From positions 1 to 64,000 of the forward strand of contig JAJDUU010000035.1 in NCBI GenBank assembly GCA_022826485.1: a DNA stretch of 64,000 bases, written 5' to 3'. This stretch comes from Chloroflexota bacterium (GTDB taxonomy: Bacteria > Chloroflexota > UBA11872). Below the pieces are notes generated by a model, which was not told the DNA's origin, ran no database searches, and saw only the letters and a list, made by a program, of their open reading frames with translations. Positions 37,204 to 45,483 of this stretch are shown here, piece after piece (the stretch's first letter is position 1; the number at the start of each line of letters is the position of its first letter). The position numbers and the translations under genes are program-made.

Positions 37204-38574
37204 CTACCAGCCAACCGCCACGTAGAGGTCGTTCACGTTGGTATGCGTGGGCCCGGTCTCGATCAGATCGCCCGCCGCCGCCAGGCACGCGTGCGAGTCG
37301 TTGTCGTCCAGCGCCCCAACGGCGTCGACGCCCGCCGCTCGCGCGCGCGCCACCGTCCCGCCGTCGACCAGACCCCCGGCGGCGTCGGTCGGACCGTCGG
37401 TCCCGTCCGTCGCCAGGGCCATCACCGCGGCGTTCGTCGTGCCTTGCAGGGCGATGGCCGCCGCCAGAGCCATCTCCTGGTTTCGACCGCCCCGGCCCGA
37501 CCCGCGCACGGTCACCGTGGTCTCGCCGCCAAAGATCACGCATCCCGGCCGCCCCACCGGCCGCCCGTGCCGGGCAATGTCCCGCGCCGTGCCGGCCAGC
37601 GCCAGCGCGAACTCTCTCGCCTCACCCTCCACCGCCGACGTCACGTGCAGCGCCTCGAAGCCATGCGCGCGGGCCGCCCGCACGGCCGCTGCCGCCGCCT
37701 GTGCGTTGTCGGCAATGATCAGGTTGCGCACGTCGGCCAGCCGCGCGTCGCCGGGCTTGGGGCTCTCCGCTTCCGCCCCCGCCGCCCCGCGCCGCAGATG
37801 CTCGCGAATCGCCGCGGGCGCGGTCTCGCGCAGGCCATGGTCGTCAAGCGCGCGCAGCGCGTCGGCGTAGGTCGTGGGATCCGGCACGGTTGGCCCCGAA
37901 GCGATCACGTCCAGCGGATTGTCCACGACGTCGCTCAGAATCAGCGCCACCACGCGCGCCGGATGCGCCGCCGCCGCCAGCCGCCCGCCGTGGATCACCG
38001 ACAAATGCTTGCGCACGGCGTTGATGGCGTTGATGGTGGCGCCGCTGCGCAGCAGTTGGTCCGTGAGCTCCTGCAGGGCTTCGAGCGCAACGCCCGGCGC
38101 CACGGCGGGCGTGAGGCACGACCCGCCGCCGGAAATGCAGCACAGCAGCACGTCGCGCGGTCCGGCCTGCCGCGCCAGCTCCAGCAGCCGGCGCGCGGCG
38201 CGCTCGCCGCGTTCGTCCGGGTAGGGATGGGAGGCCTCCACCACCTCCACGCGCGCCGTCGGCGCCCCGTGGCCGTCTTTGACGATCACCAGTCCCCCGA
38301 CCACGCGGTCGCCCAGTTGCTCTTCGAGGGCCACGGCCATCCGAGCGCTCGCCTTGCCCGCGCCCAGCACCAGCACGCGATCGATCCCCGCCCACGGCAG
38401 CGCCGCGTCGCCCACGTGGAGCGCCTCGGCGTCGGCGCGCACGATGGCCTGAACCGCCGCCGCCGGGTCCACGGCGGCAATGCCCGCGCGCCCGATCTCA
38501 AGCAGCTGCTGGCGCAGCGTCGACTCCAGCGACCCGGCCCCCGGTGCATGCGCGGTGCGGTCGAGTGTACGCAC
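37204..38574 (-). CDS. Glycerate 2-kinase (DUF4147/MOFRL)
   Basis: A 456-residue kinase of the GckA type that makes 2-phosphoglycerate from glycerate. Seen are VLVLGAGKASARMAVALEE, SGGGSCL in the nucleotide site, KHLSVIHGGRLA, SDVVDNPLDVIASGPTVPDP and the MOFRL end with FGGETTVTVRGSGRGGRNQEMAL and ATDGTDGPTDAAGG. GTG at 38574 is the most likely start; the frame continues to 38937 but there overlaps the divergent gene and is Arg/Ser-rich. Cytosolic; glycerate salvage or serine-cycle role. Confidence 0.9.
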   Translation of the reverse strand: MRTLDRTAHAPGAGSLESTLRQQLLEIGRAGIAAVDPAAAVQAIVRADAEALHVGDAALPWAGIDRVLVLGAGKASARMAVALEEQLGDRVVGGLVIVKDGHGAPTARVEVVEASHPYPDERGERAARRLLELARQAGPRDVLLCCISGGGSCLTPAVAPGVALEALQELTDQLLRSGATINAINAVRKHLSVIHGGRLAAAAHPARVVALILSDVVDNPLDVIASGPTVPDPTTYADALRALDDHGLRETAPAAIREHLRRGAAGAEAESPKPGDARLADVRNLIIADNAQAAAAAVRAARAHGFEALHVTSAVEGEAREFALALAGTARDIARHGRPVGRPGCVIFGGETTVTVRGSGRGGRNQEMALAAAIALQGTTNAAVMALATDGTDGPTDAAGGLVDGGTVARARAAGVDAVGALDDNDSHACLAAAGDLIETGPTHTNVNDLYVAVGW

Positions 38575-38665
38575 CCCCGCGCGGTCGGGAGATCGCCCGG
38601 CGGCGGCGGGGCATACTGAGCGTTCGTAACGCCCGCGCCCTGACGCGGGCCAGGGAGGCCGACAC

Positions 38666-39634
38666 ATGGGCGACTGTCGGTTCTGCGGAAAGCCGGCGGG
38701 CTTCCTGCGCCGCCAGCACCGCGCCTGCGCCCAGAAAAACGCGCGCGCCAAGGAATCCATCCGCGACCACTGCGTCGACGCAGCGCTCCGCGGCGATGGC
38801 TTGGACGCGCTGCCCGGCTCGATTCGCGAGACCGCCGCGACGGGATTCATCACCATGTCCGACGCCGCCCTGACGGACACGCTGGCGGACAACTGGGGCC
38901 ACGCCCTCGAAGCCGCCATGGAAGACCACGTGCTCACCGGCCGGGAACGGCGCGGGCTGAGCCGCTATCGGGACCAGTTCAACCTCAGCCCCCGCCGGCT
39001 CGATCGCCAGGGTCATTACGAGCTCTTCCGCAAGCTGGCGTTGCTCGACGTCATCGGCGAGCACGGCGTGATCCCGCGCTACGACCGCCGCGCGGCGCGC
39101 GCGGAGTTCGGCCGGCTGCCGTTCAACCTGATGAAGAGCGAGGCGCTGATCTGGTTGTTCGACGACGTGGGGTACCTGCGCCAGGTGAAGCGCCGCGAGT
39201 TCCGCGGGCAGTCCATGGGGGTGAGCGTCCGCGTGGCCAAGGGCGTCTACGTGCGTCCGGGCGCCTTCCGGGGCCGCGCCATCGAGAAAACCGAGATGGA
39301 GCGCACCGACCACGGGCTGCTGGCCATCACCACCAAGCACATCTACTTCAAGGGCGGGGACCAGAGCTTTCGCGTTCGACTGGAGCGCATCGTCTCCTTC
39401 GAGCCCTATCGGGACGGGCTGGGCATCATGCGGGACACCGCCCGCGCCGTGCCCGAGGCGTTCACCATGGACGGCAACGACGCCTGGTTCGCCATCAACC
39501 TCATCGATGCCTTGCTGGATATCGAGGACGTGACGTTGCCCAAGCGCGACTCGCCGACGCTGGACGACATCGTGGACGCGGGTCCCGACGACGACGCGGG
39601 CCTCTTCATCGCCGGCGCGGGCGCTTCGCTCTAA
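38666..39634 (+). CDS. Unknown protein with an N-terminal CxxC-His-Cys knuckle
   Basis: A 322-residue protein not recognised. It opens MGDCRFCGKPAGFLRRQHRAC, a possible zinc knuckle, followed by a helical region (about 40-150) and a beta-rich segment from about 170 to 260 (VSVRVAKGVYVRPG, LLAITTKHIYFKGGDQSFRV, VSFEPYRDGLGIM) that resembles a PH-like/SHOCT-associated membrane-lipid-binding domain. The tail is acidic. AGGGAGG stands 8 bases before the ATG. Divergent from glycerate kinase. Function unknown. Confidence 0.75.
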   Translation: MGDCRFCGKPAGFLRRQHRACAQKNARAKESIRDHCVDAALRGDGLDALPGSIRETAATGFITMSDAALTDTLADNWGHALEAAMEDHVLTGRERRGLSRYRDQFNLSPRRLDRQGHYELFRKLALLDVIGEHGVIPRYDRRAARAEFGRLPFNLMKSEALIWLFDDVGYLRQVKRREFRGQSMGVSVRVAKGVYVRPGAFRGRAIEKTEMERTDHGLLAITTKHIYFKGGDQSFRVRLERIVSFEPYRDGLGIMRDTARAVPEAFTMDGNDAWFAINLIDALLDIEDVTLPKRDSPTLDDIVDAGPDDDAGLFIAGAGASL

Positions 39635-40066
39635 GGGAGACCCTTGCGAATCCCCTCCGTCATTCCGGCGGAGCCTGTCCCCGCGAAGGGAGACCTTTGC
39701 GTAATCCCTCCGTCATTCCCGCGAAGAGCCTGCCCCGTACTAGATACGGGGCGGGAATCCATTCCGGTTGAGCCTAGACCCGCACCTGACGCTCGGCGTA
39801 GAGCTCGCCCCGTACTCGATACGGGGGTAAGGGCGATCCGGTTCCCTCTCCCCCAGGGAGAGGGTTGGGTGAGGGGCAATCCGGTTCCCTCTCCCCCAGG
39901 GAGAGGGCAGGGTGAGGGTCCGGGGCGTGGGATATCGCCCCTTTATGCAAAGGACTCCGAAGGCGGGGAGCCGGAATCCAGTCCGGTCGAACCTGGTAGC
40001 GCGTCAGTTGCTTGGCGTCGGACGAGTCTGAGACCCGCCCCTGCAGACTGATGCAAGAGTCTCCTA
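39635..40066. repeat. Large repeat island with several wrapper ends
   Basis: Left ends GGGAGACCCTTGCG (about 39635) and GGGAGACCTTTGCG (about 39687), right ends ATGCAAAGGACTCC (about 39945) and ATGCAAGAGTCTCC (about 40051), three TCATTCC palindromes, two CCCTCTCCCCCAGGGAGAGGG hairpins, and the 39870-39960 block shared with the atp operon island. No gene in 39635-40083. Confidence 0.8.
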
Positions 40067-40083
40067 AGGCCGTCGACCGCCCG

Positions 40084-40956
40084 TCAGCCCGGCAGCGCGC
40101 AGTAGGCCAGGCCAATCAGCCCGGGTCCGACGTGCGCCCCCATCACCGGCGTGAAGCCCGTCACGAACAGATCGTCGGGCCCAATGACGCGCTGCACGCT
40201 CGCGGCCAGCTCGTGCGCCTCGGCCTCGTCCGAGCCGTGATGCACCGTGATGCCGACATACGACGCGCCTCGCGCCTCTCGCGCCACGTGGTGAATCAGA
40301 CCCCGCACCGCCCGCGCGCGCGAGCCGAATCGCGCCCGCACACCGATGGTCCCGTCCCCAAAGCGCAAGACGATGGTTGACGGAAGCGCATCGGCCACGC
40401 GCGCCACGATTCCCGGAACCCGTCCGCCGCGCGCCACGTAGGACAGCGAATCGAGCACCGCCACGATCGCGCTGTGCTCCGCCGCCCGCTCCGCCGTCTG
40501 CACCACCTCGGTCGCCGCCGCGCCCCCGGCCGCCGCGCGCGCGGCCAGCAACGCGGGAAACCCCGCCGCCATGCCCGCGCCGCCGGCTTCCACGATATGG
40601 ACCGGCAGCCGGGGCGCGATCTGCCGCGCCGCGATTGTCGCCGCCTCGGCCATCGTCGAGATTTGTCGCGGCAGGCACACGCACACCGCCGCGCGAGCCC
40701 ATGACGCCGCCTCCTGCAACACGCCCTCGTATTCGCCCGGCGCCATGGTGCTCGTCGTGGGCAGCTCGGGGTCGGTGGTCAGGCGCTGCCAGAACTCCGC
40801 CTGCGAGATGTCGACGCCGTCGCGCAGCTCCTGGCCGTGCCAAACCAGGACCATGGGGGCCACGCCGATGCGCAACCGCTCGACCTCGTCGGGCGGCAGG
40901 CAGGCACTGGAGTCGGTGACGACCGCGACCGGTCGCCGAAAATCAGCGCTCGTCAC
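40084..40956 (-). CDS. DegV family fatty-acid-binding protein
   Basis: A 290-residue protein with the EDD fold: VAVVTDSSACLPPDEVERL at the start, the PTTSTMAPGEY motif, CLPRQIST, and VLDSLSYVARGGRVPG, then the C-terminal PVMGAHVGPGLIGLAY. DegV/FakB proteins bind a fatty acid and present it to the kinase FakA. No fakA is adjacent, but the gene overlaps plsY by 14 bp, which fits a lipid role because FakB-bound acyl-phosphate feeds the PlsX/PlsY route. Confidence 0.88.
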   Translation of the reverse strand: MTSADFRRPVAVVTDSSACLPPDEVERLRIGVAPMVLVWHGQELRDGVDISQAEFWQRLTTDPELPTTSTMAPGEYEGVLQEAASWARAAVCVCLPRQISTMAEAATIAARQIAPRLPVHIVEAGGAGMAAGFPALLAARAAAGGAAATEVVQTAERAAEHSAIVAVLDSLSYVARGGRVPGIVARVADALPSTIVLRFGDGTIGVRARFGSRARAVRGLIHHVAREARGASYVGITVHHGSDEAEAHELAASVQRVIGPDDLFVTGFTPVMGAHVGPGLIGLAYCALPG

Positions 40957-41560
40957 GATCGAGAATGAGGCGGCGGACCATCAGCCGGGCCAGGCCCACG
41001 TCCTCTTCGGCGTGCACCTTGCGATACCCGATCAGCCGGCCCAGGACCACCACGCCCACGACCACCCAGGCCGTGACGCCGATGGTCAACGATTGACCCG
41101 TCAGACTCAGCAGCACCGCCGTCGCAAAGAACCCCACCAACGCGCCGGGCGCCGAGTCGCGCAGCAGCGCCCGCCCCAGCACCAGGCCGGCAAACGCCAG
41201 GCACATCTGCCAGGCGCCCAGCGCCGCCAGCAGCGCGCCGGCCGGTCCAATGCCCCGGCCCCCGCGCAACCGCAGCGTGACCGGCCAGATGTGGCCGCCC
41301 ACGGCCGCCACGCCCGCGGCGGCGGACACCTCGTAGCTCTCGAATCGCTGCGCCACGGCCACCACCAGCACGGGCTTGAGCGCGTCCAGGAATCCAGCCG
41401 CCGCGCCCGGCACCGGACCCAGCCGCTCGATGGCCGCCGAGCCGCTCACGCCGCCCGCCCCCTCGCCCAGCAGATCGTGACCGCGCAGACGGGCGGCCAG
41501 ATACGCGATCGGAATCGACCCGATCAGGTAGCCCATCAAAACGAGCCAGAAGGCGGTCAT
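40943..41560 (-). CDS. plsY: PlsY-like acyl-phosphate glycerol-3-phosphate acyltransferase, divergent
   Basis: A 205-residue protein with about five membrane segments. GYLIGSIPIAYLAARLRG is the family opening, and GHIWPVTLRLRGGRGIG matches the third PlsY motif (GHxFPxxxxFxGGKG) with Arg for Lys. The second motif, normally GSGNxGAxN, reads GAGGVSGSAAIERLG and lacks the Asn residues. So this may be a PlsY with altered activity or a paralogue. Expected reaction is acyl transfer to glycerol 3-phosphate in the membrane. Upstream of and overlapping the DegV gene. Confidence 0.75.
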   Translation of the reverse strand: MTAFWLVLMGYLIGSIPIAYLAARLRGHDLLGEGAGGVSGSAAIERLGPVPGAAAGFLDALKPVLVVAVAQRFESYEVSAAAGVAAVGGHIWPVTLRLRGGRGIGPAGALLAALGAWQMCLAFAGLVLGRALLRDSAPGALVGFFATAVLLSLTGQSLTIGVTAWVVVGVVVLGRLIGYRKVHAEEDVGLARLMVRRLILDRDER

Positions 41561-41729
41561 GGCACCTGCTCACGCCGAAGCGTAGACGCCGCACCGGCAA
41601 GCTCGGAGTCTAGCAGCGCCCCAAGAGTAGCCCCTCGCACCAGGCCGCCAGCCCCGGCCCCACCACTCACGCCAGCCCGCTTGCCCCCACCCATCCCAGG
41701 CAAGGGGGCCCGACAGCGCTCGTCGCGGC

Positions 41730-41995
41730 GCGACTTCGGTCCCTTCTCCCCAGGGGAGAAGGCCAGGATGAGGGGATTCGGGAGCCTGTTCCCTCTCCCC
41801 TCCCAGGCAAGGGGCCGGACAGCGCCTTTCGCACTGCGAGTTCGGTCCCTTCTCCCCAGGGGAGAAGGCTAGGTTGAGGGGATTCCGGAGCCTGTTCCCT
41901 CTCCCCTCCCAGGCAAGCAGGGCGGACGGCACCTTTCTCACTGCGGGTTCGGTCCCTTCTCCCCCGGGGAGAAGGCTAGGTTGAGGGGATTCCGG
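41730..41995. repeat. Three tandem 106-bp repeats with CCCTTCTCCCC...GGGGAGAAGG hairpins
   Basis: Hairpin copies start at about 41741, 41847 and 41953, period 106 bp. Each is followed by GCTAGGTTGAGGGGATTC-like and CCTCTCCCCTCCCAGGCAAG-like words. A local tandem amplification. No gene in 41561-42131. Confidence 0.8.
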
Positions 41996-42131
41996 AGTCG
42001 CCGAGGGGCCTCGCACAGGCTTCCCTTTGTGAGTACCACAAAACCAGCCGACCGCCCGCCGATGAGTCGCGAATCCCCGCCGGCACGCCATATCCGATGA
42101 TGTCTCGCGTCAACCACTGCGCCCCGCCGCC

Positions 42132-42713
42132 ATGTCCCTGCCCGACCCCACCGACCACGAACCCATCCAGGGGCCGCGCCTGCGCTTGCGGCCCATCACG
42201 CCCGACGACCTCCCGGATCTCATGCGCTGGCTCAGAGACCCGGACGTCATGGACTTCTACGGCCTGCCGCCCGCCGATCTCGCCGAAGCGAGGCAGGTCT
42301 ATCTCGAGCCTTCGGGACTCCCGACCTGGAGGTTCATCGTCGAAGACCGGGGTCGCCCCATCGGCGAGATGCAGTACTACTACTCCTATACCGATGCCGC
42401 CTGGTCGGCCGGGATCGACATCTTCATCGGCGAGCCGGACGCCCGGGACCGCGGCCTCGGCACCGAGGCCATTCGCACCGTGCTGCAGTATCTCTTCGAG
42501 ACCAAGGGCGTGAGCCGCGTCGTGATCGACCCCGAGCCGACCAACCGCCGCGCCATTCGCGCCTACGAAAAGGCCGGCTTCCGCCTCGACGGCGTCATCC
42601 GCCGCCACATGAAGATCGACGACCGCTGGGCCGACGCCGCCTTCATGACGATCCTGGACGAGGAGTGGCCCGCGGCGAAGGCCCGGTGGCACTCATCCGA
42701 GCGCTCAAGGTGA
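42132..42713 (+). CDS. GNAT N-acetyltransferase (AAC(6')-like)
   Basis: A 193-residue GNAT protein: GPRLRLRPITPDDLPDLMRW, the IDIFIGEPDARDRGLGTEAI acetyl-CoA loop (RDRGLGT) and VVIDPEPTNRRAIRAYEKAG with FRLDGVIRRHMK. The length and the IDIFIGE..RGLG..AI pattern place it near aminoglycoside 6'-acetyltransferases, though many members modify other amines. No clear ribosome site. Resistance is possible but unproven. Confidence 0.85.
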   Translation: MSLPDPTDHEPIQGPRLRLRPITPDDLPDLMRWLRDPDVMDFYGLPPADLAEARQVYLEPSGLPTWRFIVEDRGRPIGEMQYYYSYTDAAWSAGIDIFIGEPDARDRGLGTEAIRTVLQYLFETKGVSRVVIDPEPTNRRAIRAYEKAGFRLDGVIRRHMKIDDRWADAAFMTILDEEWPAAKARWHSSERSR

Positions 42714-42767
42714 AGTCCAAGCCCTAGTCCGGCTGCGGCGGAGGCCGTCGGGGTGTATGGGCAGCAG

Positions 42768-43307
42768 CTAGCCCAAGACCGCCTGAAGAATGCCGAACGT
42801 CACAGCGGCCATGAGTCCGACGCCCGTCAGGACTCCGGCCATGACCACACCGGCGCTCCACTTGATTAGGGATTGCTTGGCTCGTGCCAGGTCTTCCTTG
42901 GAAGCCGTTCGCTTCAGGTCTTCCTTGGAGGCCATCCGCTTCAGATCTTCCTTGGAAGCCATCCGATCCAGGTCCTCCTTGGAAGCCGTTCGATTCAGAT
43001 CGTCCTTGGTCGCCATCCCGGCGAGGTCCTGCTTGGTAGCCATTAGCTCCAAGTCTTCCTTGGTAACCATGCGCGCTTCGATCGCGACGACCCGCTTCTC
43101 GATGCGCACCAATCCCTCTGCCAGTTTTCTAAGGCTGATGTCCTTGAGATCGCGCCAGGTGTTGGCGCCTTCGTACTGCTCAATCGTGATTGAGCTTTCC
43201 CGCGCTTCGGCGACACCCTCGCCCACGTCCTCGCCCGACGTGCTGGGGTAGGGCTGTTCTTCCCGTCTGCCGGGATCGTCTTCTTTCTCAGGCATCACGG
43301 CTGCCAT
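42768..43307 (-). CDS. Coiled-coil protein with nonapeptide repeats and a C-terminal membrane anchor
   Basis: A 179-residue protein. An acidic N-terminus and a helix are followed by about six repeats of nine residues, DL-x-R-(M/T)-ASKE (for example DLDRMASKE, DLKRMASKE, DLKRTASKE), and one C-terminal membrane helix (WSAGVVMAGVLTGVGLMAAV). At DNA level these are 27-bp tandem repeats around 42890-43050. Similar TK-x-DL coiled coils occur in phage and bacterial proteins of unknown role. A tail-anchored rod is the likely form. Confidence 0.75.
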   Translation of the reverse strand: MAAVMPEKEDDPGRREEQPYPSTSGEDVGEGVAEARESSITIEQYEGANTWRDLKDISLRKLAEGLVRIEKRVVAIEARMVTKEDLELMATKQDLAGMATKDDLNRTASKEDLDRMASKEDLKRMASKEDLKRTASKEDLARAKQSLIKWSAGVVMAGVLTGVGLMAAVTFGILQAVLG

Positions 43308-43462
43308 CGTCGCAGGTGGCCTAGCCGCGTCTCAAGCCGGACGGCCGATCGACTGCAAGCGACCGGCGCCCATGTCCGCAGCCAATCCACCAAAGCGCTT
43401 GCCCCGCGTATCCGATAATGCTCCACCCGAGCCTGACCACCGGCCATTACGGGAGCCGCCCC

Positions 43463-45190
43463 ATGCCGACGCACACGTATAGCTGCCGCCAAATCGTCGG
43501 CGGCGTGGCCGAGGGTCCGGCGCTGGTGGCCGACACGCGCATCTCCTTCTGGGGCGGCTTCGATCCCGCCTCGGGCGAGATCGTCGAGGTGGGCAACCCC
43601 TTCGAGGGCGTCAACATTGCCGGCAAGGTGCTGGTCTTTCGCTCCACCAAGGGCAGCTCCGGCACCTCGCTCATGCTGCGGCTCGCCAAGATGGCCGGCC
43701 ACGCGCCGCTCGCGTTCATCAACACCGAGCTCGACGAGCTGAGCACGCTGGCCTGCGTCGCGCTCGGTCTGCCGTTGGTCACCGACCTCGACGTGGACCC
43801 CTTCGCGGCCATGCAGACCGGCGACGTCGTGCGCGTGGACGCCGACCGGGGCGTCGTCGAGGTCACGTCCGATCGGCCGGCGCCGACGCGGCAAGAGGCG
43901 GTCTCCAACGCCCCGGCTCGCACCACCATCGACCTGACCCCCGAGCAGCAGGCCATGCTCGACGGCGCCTGCGGCGACTCGCGCGCCGAGCACCTGCGCC
44001 TGCTGGTGGAGTGGGGTGAGGCCGTCGGCGCCGAGCGTCTCATCGAGGTCGACAACGTGCTGCCGGGCGGTCTGTTCGTTCCCAACCGCACCCTCGGCGA
44101 GCTGCCCTTCGAGCTCATCGAGGGCTACATCAACTACACCAAGGGCTGCCTCATCGACGACGTGGGGGGCGTCACCGCCACGGCCCACGCCAGCTTCATG
44201 GACCTCGAGCGCCTGGAGCAGTTCCAGCCCGACCTGCGGCAGGTTCCCGCGCAGCGTGAGTTGCTGGACCTTGGGCGCAAGGCCGGCGTCTCCATGACCT
44301 GGACCTGCGCGCCCTATCTGGTGGGCAACGTGCCGCTCAGTGGCCAGGTCTGCGCCTGGACCGAGTCGCACGCCGTGGTGTTCGTGAACTCGTTTCTCGC
44401 CGCGCGCACCACGCGCAACGGCAACGAGAGCGCGGCCGCCGCCATGGCCACCGGTTTCGTGCCCGAGTTCGGCGTGCTGCGACGGGAGGGCCGCGGCGCG
44501 GACTTCGTCATCGAGGTCGACGTCGAGCTCACCTCGGACGCCGATTGGGGCTGCCTGGGCTACTTCGCCGGCAAGGTCGGCGGGCTCCGCATACCGGCGT
44601 TCACCGGGCTGCCGTCGCCGCGAATCGAGTCGGCCCGCCAGCTCTGCGCCGCGCTAGCCACGTCCGGCGGCGCCCCCATGCTGCACATCGTGGGCATCAC
44701 CCCCGAGGCGCCCACGCTGGACGCCGTGTTGCAGGGCCGCGAGCCCGACGAGACGCTGACCTTCGGCGCCGACGAGCTGGCCGCGGTCTACGACTCCCTC
44801 ACCACCGCCACCGACGACACGGTCGACCTGGTCTACTTCGGCTGCCCCCACGCGACCCTGCAGGAAGTGGTGGAGCTGGCCAAGGAGCTGCGCGGCAAGA
44901 AGGTCCGAGAGGGCGTGACGCTGCTGGTCTCCATGTCCTACGCCATCGAGGCGCAGGCACGCCGCCTGGGCTACGCCGAGGAGATCGAAGAAGCCGGCGG
45001 ACGGGTGATGACCGACAGCTGCCCCAGCAACGCCCTCTGGCGCGAGTCCACGCGCATGGCCACCCCGGCCGTCAAGACCGGTTCCTACGCCCCCAATCTG
45101 CTCCAGTGCGAGGTGATCCTCGCCCCAATGCCCGAGTGCGTCCGCATCGCCGAAACCGGCCAATGGACCCGCCAGGCAACCTTTGCCTAG
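43463..45190 (+). CDS. Aconitase X, fused small and large subunits (DUF126-DUF521)
   Basis: A 575-residue protein. Residues 1-140 are the swivelling small domain (ISFWGGFDPASGEIVEVGNP and VFRSTKGSSGTS); residues about 155-575 are the large catalytic domain (LTPEQQAMLDG, LPGGLFVPNR, DLVYFGCPHATLQEVVEL, TDSCPSNALWRESTRMATP). Cysteines in MTWTCAPY, FGCPHA and TDSCPS are candidate cluster ligands. AcnX enzymes dehydrate cis-3-hydroxyproline or mevalonate 5-phosphate. In many organisms the two parts are separate. ATG at 43463 with GGGAG upstream is preferred to an earlier ATG. Confidence 0.88.
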   Translation: MPTHTYSCRQIVGGVAEGPALVADTRISFWGGFDPASGEIVEVGNPFEGVNIAGKVLVFRSTKGSSGTSLMLRLAKMAGHAPLAFINTELDELSTLACVALGLPLVTDLDVDPFAAMQTGDVVRVDADRGVVEVTSDRPAPTRQEAVSNAPARTTIDLTPEQQAMLDGACGDSRAEHLRLLVEWGEAVGAERLIEVDNVLPGGLFVPNRTLGELPFELIEGYINYTKGCLIDDVGGVTATAHASFMDLERLEQFQPDLRQVPAQRELLDLGRKAGVSMTWTCAPYLVGNVPLSGQVCAWTESHAVVFVNSFLAARTTRNGNESAAAAMATGFVPEFGVLRREGRGADFVIEVDVELTSDADWGCLGYFAGKVGGLRIPAFTGLPSPRIESARQLCAALATSGGAPMLHIVGITPEAPTLDAVLQGREPDETLTFGADELAAVYDSLTTATDDTVDLVYFGCPHATLQEVVELAKELRGKKVREGVTLLVSMSYAIEAQARRLGYAEEIEEAGGRVMTDSCPSNALWRESTRMATPAVKTGSYAPNLLQCEVILAPMPECVRIAETGQWTRQATFA

Positions 45191-45204
45191 TCCCTTCCCC
45201 CTGC

Positions 45205-45462
45205 AAGGAAACCTTTGCGTACCTCCTCCGTCATTTCCGCGCAGGGAGACCCTTACGTAACCCCTCCGTCATTCCCGCGAAGGCGGGAATCCACCCTTCC
45301 ATCACCTCCCGTGCAACCACCAACCCACGCGCCCCCTCCGTCATTCCGGCGCAGAGCCTGCCCCTTACTCGATACGGGGCCGGAATCTACCGGACGCTGA
45401 ACCTCTTAGCCCACGCGTAGGGGCGACGCATGCGTCGCCCGTGCCTCTAGATTCAAAAGTCT
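45205..45462. repeat. Repeat island after aconitase X
   Basis: Wrapper left ends GGAAACCTTTGCG (about 45207) and GGGAGACCCTTACG (about 45245), right end TTCAAAAGTCTCCC (about 45452), three TCATTCC palindromes and a GTAGGGGCGACGCATGCGTC palindrome (about 45418-45440). No gene in 45191-45483. Confidence 0.75.
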
Positions 45463-45483
45463 CCCGCAAGTGCGAAGGCTACG

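Noticed and set aside
38575-38937. N-terminal extension of glycerate kinase
   Set aside because: It would overlap the divergent gene at 38666 and its promoter, and the sequence is Ser/Arg-rich without family similarity.
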